DNA of 64,000 bases. Origin: JBCBGF01 sp039193455 (lineage in GTDB: Bacteria > Pseudomonadota > Alphaproteobacteria > Rhodobacterales > Rhodobacteraceae). The notes below the pieces were generated by a model, which was not told the DNA's origin, made no database searches, and saw nothing but the letters and a program-made list of their open reading frames with translations. Below, in pieces: positions 37,218 to 44,789 of the stretch (position 1 is the first letter of the stretch; each line of letters begins with the position of its first letter). The stretch covers positions 186,001-250,000 of the forward strand of contig JBCCWO010000003.1 in assembly GCA_039193455.1 (NCBI GenBank), given 5' to 3'. The position numbers and the translations under genes are program-made.

Positions 37218-37955
37218 ATGGCTGAAGCACGCACGGTGTTTGCAATCTCGGGATCAGACGCACGAACCTTCTTGCAGGGGTTGGTGACCAATGATGTCGA
37301 ACGGGCGCGCGACGGGCTGATCTATGCCGCGCTGCTGACCCCGCAGGGAAAATACCTTGCCGATTTCTTTCTGTGGGATCGCGGTGATGCCGTTCTGCTG
37401 GACGCGGCGGCCGATCAGGCCGCGTCCTTGGCACAGCGGCTGACGATGTACCGTCTGCGCTCTGACGTCACGATCGACCAGACGGAGCTGCGCGTTGGGC
37501 GGGGCGTTGGCCCTGCACCGGACGGCGCATTGGCGGACCCGCGCCATCCGGATCTGGGCTGGCGGCACTATGCCGAAGAGCCGGTGGACGAGGCGGTCGA
37601 CTGGGATGCGGTGCGGGTGGCGCACTGTGTGCCGCAGGCGGGGGTCGAGTTGATCCCGAACGATACGTTCCTGCTAGAGGCCGGTTTCGAGCGCTTGCAC
37701 GGCGTCGATTTCAAAAAGGGCTGCTATGTCGGCCAAGAGGTGACGGCCCGCATGAAGCACAAAACGGAGCTGCGCAAAGGATTTGCAACCGTCCGCGTTG
37801 ACGGCGCGGCGCCCGTTGGCACCGAGATCACCGCCAACGGCAAACCCGCGGGTGCTCTCTACACGCAGGCGGACGGTCGCGGGATTGCCTATCTGCGGTT
37901 TGATCGGGCAGCGGGTGAGATGATGGCGGGCGATGCGCAGGTGGTTTGGAACTAG
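37218..37955 (+). CDS. ygfZ: Folate-binding YgfZ/GcvT-like protein
   Basis: 245 residues. KGCYVGQEVTARM is the signature with the conserved Cys of YgfZ, which helps assemble or repair Fe-S clusters using tetrahydrofolate. The GcvT-like N-terminal part has FLQGLVTNDVE. Length is on the short side but normal for alphaproteobacteria. Its stop overlaps the end of the convergent membrane-protein gene. Confidence 0.9.
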   Translation: MAEARTVFAISGSDARTFLQGLVTNDVERARDGLIYAALLTPQGKYLADFFLWDRGDAVLLDAAADQAASLAQRLTMYRLRSDVTIDQTELRVGRGVGPAPDGALADPRHPDLGWRHYAEEPVDEAVDWDAVRVAHCVPQAGVELIPNDTFLLEAGFERLHGVDFKKGCYVGQEVTARMKHKTELRKGFATVRVDGAAPVGTEITANGKPAGALYTQADGRGIAYLRFDRAAGEMMAGDAQVVWN

Positions 37956-38377
37956 CCATCTTCGTCGGATACGCCGACCTCTTTGCAAGGGAAACTCAGC
38001 ACGATCGGATCGCCCTCTGCTGCGGGCAGGGATACTGTACAGTCTTCGCCAGGATCCTCAGTTTTTTCCCAAACCATGTAGCGGCCATAAAAGTAAAGCG
38101 TGACGACGAGTACGAACAGCAGCGACCATAGATGGACCGATCCCCAGAGACCTAACCACCGATCTCCTGCGGGAATTTCTTCGTTTACGATAATAGTGGT
38201 GGCTCGTGTGTAAAAAAGTAATCCGGTTGCGATCGAGATACCGAGCAAACCGACAGAAACGACTAAGATTCCTGTTTCCAGGTCGCTCGATGCAGGCAAA
38301 AAGTTTGCAGGAAGATAAACTGACAGGCCCAGTGCCATGGCCACGGTGTATTTAAAGTAGTCGACCATTTTATCCAT
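37952..38377 (-). CDS. Membrane protein of unknown function
   Basis: 141 residues with about four hydrophobic segments: near 12-30, 37-56, and 76-95 with a short linker, and an acidic Cys-containing C-terminal tail (DCTVSLPAAEGDPIVLSFPCKEVG) probably outside. No family was recognised. It follows the unknown gene at 38381 by 3 bases, so the two form a unit. Both have lower GC and more varied codons than their neighbours, which suggests recent acquisition. Confidence 0.6.
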   Translation of the reverse strand: MDKMVDYFKYTVAMALGLSVYLPANFLPASSDLETGILVVSVGLLGISIATGLLFYTRATTIIVNEEIPAGDRWLGLWGSVHLWSLLFVLVVTLYFYGRYMVWEKTEDPGEDCTVSLPAAEGDPIVLSFPCKEVGVSDEDG

Positions 38378-38380
38378 GGG

Positions 38381-38713
38381 CTACGGGCACGGGCAGTGGT
38401 CGTCGATGAAACCTCGGCCAAACTGCGACAATGACGACTGCGGACTTAGCAATTCGGCGCGCATGGACCGTAGTGCAGCCGCTACGGCCGCATTGTCCGG
38501 TACTGACTGCACGCCAACCTCGCCCGCGCTTTCCGTGGTTCGCCTGCGCAAATGCTCGATGAAAGCCTGCCTTATCAACTCCTCATCTCGTGACGGCAAC
38601 GCTTCAACATCCAGCTCAAGAAACTGCTGCAACGGCGTCTCGCGCATCAAACCGCGGGGAAGCGCCATTTCCTGTTCGATGTCATCAATAATCTCGCGAC
38701 CAAAGACTGCCAC
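38381..38713 (-). CDS. Small protein of unknown function
   Basis: 110 residues from a GTG preceded by GGAGGG. The N-terminal VAVFGREIIDDIEQEMALPRG is followed by Glu-rich helices. There are no membrane segments and no family was recognised. It is 3 bases upstream of the membrane-protein gene and is probably co-transcribed with it. A start further upstream at 38794 would be poorly supported. Confidence 0.5.
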   Translation of the reverse strand: MAVFGREIIDDIEQEMALPRGLMRETPLQQFLELDVEALPSRDEELIRQAFIEHLRRRTTESAGEVGVQSVPDNAAVAAALRSMRAELLSPQSSLSQFGRGFIDDHCPCP

Positions 38714-38798
38714 GGTCCCTCCAATGGCCTTGCTGCAATGACAATTAGGAGAAGCAGATTGGTCGCGCCTGTCAACAGAGAGATGGAAACGCACGCCT

Positions 38799-39362
38799 CT
38801 AGGCGCGCTCAGAATATTCCATCGTCTCGGTGTTCACCACGATCGCCTCGCCCTCGCCCACAAAGGGTGGGATCATGATGCGGACGCCGTTGTCGAGTAT
38901 CGCGGGTTTGAACGAGTTTGCAGCCGTCTGGCCTTTGACCACCGGTTCGGTTTCGCTGATCGTGCAGGTGACCTTTTGCGGCAGCGTCGCGTTCAGCGCC
39001 TCGTTCTCATAGAATTCGACGACAATGGTCATGCCGTCTTGCAGGAACGGACGGCGGTCGCCCAAAAGCTCGGCCGGAAGCTCGATCTGTTCGAAGGTCT
39101 CGCTGTCCATGAAGACAAGCATGCCGTCGGATTCATAGAGGAACTGCTGGTCCTTTTGTTCCAGACGCACCCGCTCGACCTTGTCGGCAGACCGGAACCG
39201 TTCGTTGAGCTTGGAGCCGTTGCGCAGATTGCGCATTTCGACCTGCGCGAAGGCCCCGCCCTTGCCGGGTTTGACATGGTCAACCTTCACGGCCGCCCAA
39301 AGCCCATCTGCATGTTCTAGAACATTGCCTGGACGGATCTCGTTACCGTTGATTTTGGGCAT
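38799..39362 (-). CDS. efp: Elongation factor P
   Basis: 187-residue translation factor that rescues ribosomes stalled at proline stretches. The three-domain length is exact for EF-P. The modified residue Lys34 is in KPGKGGAF. The EpmA/EpmB modification genes are not in the window. It is read as a single gene from a divergent start facing the DUF6280-like gene. Confidence 0.96.
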   Translation of the reverse strand: MPKINGNEIRPGNVLEHADGLWAAVKVDHVKPGKGGAFAQVEMRNLRNGSKLNERFRSADKVERVRLEQKDQQFLYESDGMLVFMDSETFEQIELPAELLGDRRPFLQDGMTIVVEFYENEALNATLPQKVTCTISETEPVVKGQTAANSFKPAILDNGVRIMIPPFVGEGEAIVVNTETMEYSERA

Positions 39363-39454
39363 GTGTCAAATCCATGACAAAATGTTGTAATGACAGTGGC
39401 AGGACCTATATCTGTGCATCGGTAGGGTGGCAAGACAACTATATGCTGCTTCCG

Positions 39455-39469
39455 ATGACCTTAGGTCAT
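39455..39469. promoter_or_regulatory. Short palindrome in the efp / 39578 intergenic region
   Basis: ATGACCT-T-AGGTCAT is a perfect inverted repeat of 7-base arms with a single central base. It lies about 93 bases from the efp start and 109 bases from the gene at 39578. It could be an operator for one of the divergent genes; no regulator is known. Confidence 0.35.
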
Positions 39470-39577
39470 GCACTCAGCGCATAGCTGGTATTCCGAAACA
39501 GGGAAACAGAATCATTGGCAAACCCGGCATAAGGGACGCCACGCGAGATTTGCAAGAGCAATAACAAAGGACGCGAC

Positions 39578-39898
39578 ATGGTCGACTTCGTGGACGGCAC
39601 GGCATTCAACAACGAACAAGGCAACCGCGCCCGCAAACTGTTTGCGGCGGTGGTTCTGGCTGCGTTGGATGATGCTATTGCCGACGACAAAAAATATGGC
39701 AACGGGCCCGAGCAGATTGCCCGTTGGGCACGGTCGCGCGATGGGCGCGAGGTGCTGACTTGCGCCGGTATCGACCCGAATGAACGGGTGGTGTCGGGGC
39801 TGATGGAATTTGTCTCGAAAGGTGTGCGGACATCTGTGGCGCTGTCGCGGGAGGAGAGCGAACGCCGCCAAGCTGCGGAGCAGGCGCAGGCTGCCTAA
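39578..39898 (+). CDS. DUF6280-like conserved small protein
   Basis: 106 residues. MVDFVDGTAFNNEQGNRARK and the central DPNERVV segment are strongly conserved in Rhodobacteraceae from memory (DUF6280-like); the function is unknown. It is helical, soluble and ends with a Glu/Ala/Gln-rich tail. AAAGGA is upstream. A strong terminator follows 28 bases after the stop, so it is a single-gene unit. Confidence 0.72.
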   Translation: MVDFVDGTAFNNEQGNRARKLFAAVVLAALDDAIADDKKYGNGPEQIARWARSRDGREVLTCAGIDPNERVVSGLMEFVSKGVRTSVALSREESERRQAAEQAQAA

Positions 39899-39925
39899 GC
39901 CGGTCGGACTGCACCGAAAAGTCGA

Positions 39926-39952
39926 AGCGCGCCCCGCACGGCGCGCTTTTTT
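39926..39952 (+). terminator. Rho-independent terminator
   Basis: AGCGCGCC (39926-39933), loop CCGCAC, GGCGCGCT (39940-39947), then a run of T to 39952. The stem is perfect at 8 bp. It terminates the 39578 gene. Confidence 0.9.
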
Positions 39953-40527
39953 CATGCCTCGAACACGAACACCCAGATAAACACCGGTGCGATTTGCAGG
40001 GCACCGGTAAGGGCGATGATGGCGCGCGCAGGCACCCCCTGAAACCGCCGCCACAGCATCACGCACAGCGCAACGCACATCAGCCCTTCGAGCGGGCCGA
40101 CAATATCGGCGTAGTGGTCCCGATCCCAATAGCTGATCGGGCTTTCGAAGACCCAGTTGCTGAGCGGCCAGAAATGCGGGCGCGCGTCGTCGTGGTGCAG
40201 CGGAAAGTCGAGCGCAATGTGGAGGAGCGCGGCCCCTGCAAAGGCAATGAGCACGGGGCGCCGGGCCCAGAGGGCAAGCGCAAAGGCTGCGCCCCAGATA
40301 ATGAACGAGTTGTCGATGGCGAAAACCGCCTGCCAGGCGGGGGAGAAATAGTATTCGTCAAAGACGATGTTGGGCGGCACATCCATCAGGAAGAGCGCGG
40401 TGCCCGCCATGAAGTAGAGCGACAGATCGGGGGCGGCGGCGCCGATCACGGCGGCCAGCGTTACCCATGGCGCGCCGGGCCGCGCAAAGGCGGCAGCGCC
40501 GACGATCAGGTGGGCCGGGGTATTCAG
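39952..40527 (-). CDS. Multi-pass membrane protein, probable CTG start
   Basis: 191 residues if it starts at the CTG at 40527; a GTG at 40449 gives 165. The upstream extension reads LNTPAHLIVGAAAFARPG, which looks like the genuine start of a family whose members begin MNTPAHL or similar, with AGGGG just upstream of the CTG. It contains about four membrane helices and the conserved HPLHHDDARPHFWPLSNWVFESPISYWD loop with His and Asp. Homologs are often labelled CobQ-like or metal-dependent hydrolase, but no function is shown. Confidence 0.65.
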   Translation of the reverse strand: MNTPAHLIVGAAAFARPGAPWVTLAAVIGAAAPDLSLYFMAGTALFLMDVPPNIVFDEYYFSPAWQAVFAIDNSFIIWGAAFALALWARRPVLIAFAGAALLHIALDFPLHHDDARPHFWPLSNWVFESPISYWDRDHYADIVGPLEGLMCVALCVMLWRRFQGVPARAIIALTGALQIAPVFIWVFVFEA

Positions 40528-40545
40528 GCCCCTGCCCTGTGCATT

Positions 40546-41418
40546 TTAGGAAAAATCCCGGGTCATGATCGCCCGGTGAATTTCGCGCCGGACCAGTTTG
40601 CGGACGTTGCGCGTGATCCGCTCACCCAGTTCCCCCTGAAGCTCGCTACGCACAATTTCTGAGACGATGTCGCGCAGCATGTGCTCGTCGATCTCGATGT
40701 CGTCCCCCAGATCGACTTGAGCGGGAGGGGTGTCGTCCGTCCGCGCACTGGGTTCAGGCGCCGGACCGGGATCGAAGGCGTTCACTTCCGACAGATCGGG
40801 GCGCAGCGGGATGGGTTCGGGTTCTTCCTCGGGCGGTTCAACCGGGTCGAGGGTGACCGCGATCGGCTCCGGCTTAGGCGCGATGGTTTCAGGTACGCTT
40901 GGCTCGCGCGCGGTCGTTGGTTCGGCAATGGCCTCAGGCGGCTCCGCCGCGGTCGCGGCCTCAACGGGATCAGGCTCTTCGATCTCTGGTTCGGTCACGG
41001 GCTTTGCGCGCGCGCTCGGGGGCAGCATCACGGGCGCCGGATCCTGATCGATGGGCGTGTGCTGAAAAACGAACCTGCGCGGCGTCTCGTTGTCGACCAG
41101 TTCGCTGCCATCGGGTTCAAACTCGGTATCCTGACCACTGACCGCAGCTTCCAGTTCGGCAATACGGTCTTCGAGCGAGTGCCCCTCATCCACGAGCGCC
41201 TGATCTTCATCCACGGTCGCCACTGGATCGGGCTCTGCCTGATCACCGACGCGCAGAGAGGGTGTGAGCAACAGACGCTCATCCACCTCGGCTTGCTTTG
41301 GGGTCGTCTGGCCGTTTGGCGTGGGCGTTTTTCGGGCAGGCGCGCTCGGCGCAGAGATGAGGCGCTTGACTGCGTCAAGCACCTGATTCGCTTCCGATTT
41401 CGGGTTCTGCTCGGACAT
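40546..41418 (-). CDS. PopZ-like (DUF2497) polar scaffold candidate
   Basis: 290 residues from ATG 41418 (MSEQNPKSEA). The layout matches PopZ: a short N-terminal helix (ANQVLDAVKRLIS), a long Pro/Glu/Asp-rich disordered linker (about 30-240), and a helical C-terminus (LRDIVSEIVRSELQGELGERITRNVRKLVRREIHRA). In Caulobacter PopZ organises the cell pole. The gene lies directly next to tolC and pcm, an order I recall as conserved around popZ in alphaproteobacteria. Identity is not certain. Confidence 0.6.
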   Translation of the reverse strand: MSEQNPKSEANQVLDAVKRLISAPSAPARKTPTPNGQTTPKQAEVDERLLLTPSLRVGDQAEPDPVATVDEDQALVDEGHSLEDRIAELEAAVSGQDTEFEPDGSELVDNETPRRFVFQHTPIDQDPAPVMLPPSARAKPVTEPEIEEPDPVEAATAAEPPEAIAEPTTAREPSVPETIAPKPEPIAVTLDPVEPPEEEPEPIPLRPDLSEVNAFDPGPAPEPSARTDDTPPAQVDLGDDIEIDEHMLRDIVSEIVRSELQGELGERITRNVRKLVRREIHRAIMTRDFS

Positions 41419-41485
41419 ACCAGACTCACTCTCGCCCCGCCGCAAGGGTAGCCCGCGGCGCAGCCTCACACAACCGATAGTGGGT

Positions 41486-42862
41486 CTAGTTGCGGTTAAG
41501 TCCCCGCAAAACCCGGTCGAGCTTTTCGCCTTGGGGACTAACGAACGTCGTCGGCGCGTTTTCGACCGCGTTGAAATAGGCCGCGGGGTCGTATGTCGCG
41601 ATCCCAAGCTCCAGATGTTCGACGCTGAGCAGGCCCATGGACGACAAGAGATCGTAGACCGCAATGTTACGATCGATATCCGCGGTGATCAGGTTTGTCT
41701 CTGCATCCAGCAGATCCTGTTCCAGGTCCAGCACGTCGAGCGTGGTCCGCGCGCCGACGGCAAATTCCTCGCGCGCACCCCGTAGGGCGAGGTCTGCCGC
41801 CCGCACTTCTTCTTCCGAGGCGCGGCGGCTGGCGACGGCCACGTTGAGGTTCGCCCAGGCGTCGCCCACTTCCTGATCGATATTGCGCTGGGTCGTGATC
41901 AGCGCGGCGCGGGACGCATCGCGATTGGCCTGCGCTTCGCGCGTGAGCGAGGCAATCTGGCCGCCGCGGTAAATCGGGCCAGTGACGCGCACGCCCACCG
42001 ACGAAATCTCGTTGCCATCGTCGTTCACATCGAACCCGGCCGAGCCGGTCACCCGCGGGCGCAGCGCCCCGGCGGCGATGAGGATGCCCAGTTCGGACGC
42101 GGCCACATCACGTTGCGCGCCCAGGATATCGGGATGGCGTTGTGCCGCGATCGACTTGGCCTCGGCCAGCGAGCCCGCGGTCGCGGGCGCGGATGGCGGA
42201 TTTTGCAGCGCCGTGGGGGTCGTGCCGGTCGCGGCGCGATATTCCTCAACCGCGCGTGCGGCGGCACCCTGGGCGGCCACCAGACCGGATTGGGCAGAGG
42301 CAAGCCGCGCCTCGGCGATGGAGACGTCTGTGCGGGTGACCTCGCCCACTTCGAACCGGTCCCGGGACGCCTGCAGCTGTTCCGAGATCAGGCGGACGTT
42401 GTTTTCACGCAGCTCGACGGTCGCGTTTTCGCGACGCAGGTTAAAGAACGCCGCGACGCCGCGCAGCAACACATCCTGTTCGACTGCTTTCAGCGTCTCG
42501 CGCACCGACAGCACGGATTCCTTGGCCGCGTCGATGGCGAGCTGTGACCGCCCGAAATCAAAGAGCAGGAGCGAGGCCGAGATACCGACAGAGCTTGACA
42601 CAAACTCACCCGCCGTCGCCGGATCGCGATAGTCGAGCGAGGCGGCCCAATCGATAACCGGGCGCAGGTCTGCCACGGCCTGGGCGACGTCTTCGTCTGC
42701 TGCCCGCAGGACCGCGCGGTTTTGCTCAAGCAGGCCGCTGTTGCGATAGGCCGCGATCAGCGTGTCCGTCAGGCTTTGCGACCATGCCGCCGGCGCCATG
42801 AGCATCGACACCGCCGCCGCAGCCACCGTTGTCTTCAGGAAACCAGTTTTCAGCATATCCAA
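41486..42862 (-). CDS. tolC: TolC-family outer-membrane channel
   Basis: 458 residues with a signal peptide (about 1-28, ending AAWSQS). Long helical repeats typical of TolC follow, with AAGALRPRVTGSAGFDV-type turns and a periodic Leu/Ala/Glu pattern. It forms the trimeric exit duct of type I secretion and drug-efflux systems. It is between the PopZ-like gene and pcm, all on the minus strand. A partner for the exporters in this window is possible but unproven. Confidence 0.9.
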   Translation of the reverse strand: MDMLKTGFLKTTVAAAAVSMLMAPAAWSQSLTDTLIAAYRNSGLLEQNRAVLRAADEDVAQAVADLRPVIDWAASLDYRDPATAGEFVSSSVGISASLLLFDFGRSQLAIDAAKESVLSVRETLKAVEQDVLLRGVAAFFNLRRENATVELRENNVRLISEQLQASRDRFEVGEVTRTDVSIAEARLASAQSGLVAAQGAAARAVEEYRAATGTTPTALQNPPSAPATAGSLAEAKSIAAQRHPDILGAQRDVAASELGILIAAGALRPRVTGSAGFDVNDDGNEISSVGVRVTGPIYRGGQIASLTREAQANRDASRAALITTQRNIDQEVGDAWANLNVAVASRRASEEEVRAADLALRGAREEFAVGARTTLDVLDLEQDLLDAETNLITADIDRNIAVYDLLSSMGLLSVEHLELGIATYDPAAYFNAVENAPTTFVSPQGEKLDRVLRGLNRN

Positions 42863-42871
42863 CCCCGACGC

Positions 42872-43525
42872 TCAAAAAACAAAGTCAGAGGCACTTGCAT
42901 ACCCCTGTAAAACAGGCGCCCCCGCGTTAAAGGCAAACCGCCAAGACACCGTTCCGTCAACCATATATCCGATCCGGCATACGCCCAAGGCGCCTTCCAT
43001 GAACACTGCGGCAATCCTGCCACCCTCTTTCAACTGATCAAGAACGGCCGGCGGAATGGTTTCCACGCCGCCCTGTACGACAATCGCATCGTAAGGGCCG
43101 TGCTTCGGCGCCCCCTCGGTCAGCGGCGCATGCACCAAGATGACGTTGTCGGCGCCAAACTCGGACAACGCAGTCTCAGCCTCGGCGGCAAAGGTGTCAT
43201 CTTCCTCCACGGCCACCACCACCTCGCCCAACCGCGACAGAACTGCGGCGGAATATCCAAGGCCCGTGCCGATATCGAGCACAAGTTCATGCGGTTGCAC
43301 GTCGAGTGCATCAAGGATCTTGGCCAGGGTGCGCGGCTCAAGCACCACGCGGCCCGGGGCAATTGCGATGTTTTCGCCCATATAGGCCGCCTCACGCTGG
43401 GCCGCGGGCACGAATTGTTCGCGCGGGACGCTGAGAAACGTGTCGATGATCGGGAATTTCGTGACGTCGGATGGGCGGATCTGCGTGTCTACCATCATCG
43501 TGCGGCGCGCGGCGTAATCGGGCAT
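42872..43525 (-). CDS. pcm: Protein-L-isoaspartate O-methyltransferase
   Basis: 217 residues from ATG 43525. The SAM-binding motif I is VLDIGTGLGYSAAVL. The family motif VPREQFVP is upstream of it. It repairs isoaspartyl damage by methylation. It lies 9 bases upstream of tolC, so it is probably the first gene of a pcm-tolC-popZ-like transcript. Confidence 0.93.
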   Translation of the reverse strand: MPDYAARRTMMVDTQIRPSDVTKFPIIDTFLSVPREQFVPAAQREAAYMGENIAIAPGRVVLEPRTLAKILDALDVQPHELVLDIGTGLGYSAAVLSRLGEVVVAVEEDDTFAAEAETALSEFGADNVILVHAPLTEGAPKHGPYDAIVVQGGVETIPPAVLDQLKEGGRIAAVFMEGALGVCRIGYMVDGTVSWRFAFNAGAPVLQGYASASDFVF

Positions 43526-43680
43526 AGGGACAGGCTTTTTTGCTGGCAGATGTCGGCGTTCGTCATCGCATACTGGCGGTGGTCCGACAAGCATTGCAAT
43601 CAGGGGCAAAGGCGCGCGGGTGTTGCACAGCGCGGGTAGTTTCGCCTAGCTCACGTCAGGCAGCGCGGGGCACAGGCGAT

Positions 43681-44685
43681 ATGGCGATTGGCGGGGAACG
43701 CGTGATGTTGGTGGCCGTCATGCGCAATGAAGGGCCCTACATCCTTGAATGGCTGGCCCATCACTTTGCGCTCGGGATCGATGAGCTGCTGGTGTTTACC
43801 AACCACTGCACCGACAACACCGACCTGATCCTTGACCGGCTGGAACAGATGATGCCGCACCGGGTCAAACACCAACCGAACCCGAAAGTGATGGTGCCGG
43901 ACCGAGGGGCCTGGCACATCATGGCGCTGCGCTATGCAGGCCATTTTGGCCGCTATCGTACGGCGGACTGGATCTATGCCACAGATGCCGATGAGCTGCT
44001 GATCCTGAAGGATGATCTTGAGACCTTAGATGACCTTTACGCGGCAACCAGCGGATTTGACGCGATTTCATTTACATCTGTTGCCTTTAACAGCGGCGGC
44101 CTGCGCGCGCCGGACCCGGCGCCAATGCGCACGCGTTTCACGTCAACGACGCTCGGGGCGACGGACAGTGACGGGCAGACCAGCGGCATCAAGACGTTGT
44201 TTCGCAACGCGGTTGCGGGTGCGCGGCGGCCCCATCGACCGGTGACACCCGCGTTTTCGGAAACCGGCATGAAGTGGATCAACGGATCGGGCACAGTGAT
44301 GCCCCGGGCCTTCACCGATGGGGCCGAGAAACGCATGCCGACACAGGGCACCCGCGCGTTCGCGCAATACAATCACTACATCATCAAGAGCGCGGGTGAG
44401 TTCCTGTTGAAGGTCGATCGCGGCGATGCGGTGGTCGCGGATCGGTTGGGCGATTCGGTGACCTACTGGACCCATGCGAACCGGGTGGGAGCCGTAGATA
44501 CATGCGGTGTCGAGATGACGGCAGCGGCGCGCGACCTCTATGACAGCTTTCTTGCCGACAAGGTTTTGTCCGAGCTGCACGCGCAGTCATTTGCCAAGCG
44601 CCAGAAGCGGTTGGCCGAGATTGTTGAGACAGAGCAGGGTGCGGCTTTGGCACGGGCCATCGGCTACTTCGAGGCGGCGGGCTAG
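43681..44685 (+). CDS. Family 2-like glycosyltransferase (Glyco_tranf_2_4 type)
   Basis: 334 residues from ATG 43681; an ATG at 43705 is an alternative. VAVMRNEGPYILEWLAHHFALGI and VFTNHCTDNT open the protein, and YATDADELLIL has the DxD metal site. This matches the PF13704 group of glycosyltransferases. It opens the polysaccharide locus and is followed after about 100 bases by the fused glycosyltransferase. The donor sugar is unknown. Confidence 0.85.
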   Translation: MAIGGERVMLVAVMRNEGPYILEWLAHHFALGIDELLVFTNHCTDNTDLILDRLEQMMPHRVKHQPNPKVMVPDRGAWHIMALRYAGHFGRYRTADWIYATDADELLILKDDLETLDDLYAATSGFDAISFTSVAFNSGGLRAPDPAPMRTRFTSTTLGATDSDGQTSGIKTLFRNAVAGARRPHRPVTPAFSETGMKWINGSGTVMPRAFTDGAEKRMPTQGTRAFAQYNHYIIKSAGEFLLKVDRGDAVVADRLGDSVTYWTHANRVGAVDTCGVEMTAAARDLYDSFLADKVLSELHAQSFAKRQKRLAEIVETEQGAALARAIGYFEAAG

Positions 44686-44789
44686 CCGGGGCCCCGACGG
44701 TTGTGCGTTGAGCACCGACAGGGGTATGCTCGACCAACACCGCAGCACACCTGCGGCACCAAAGACGAGCAGTCGCCAAAAAAGATTTG

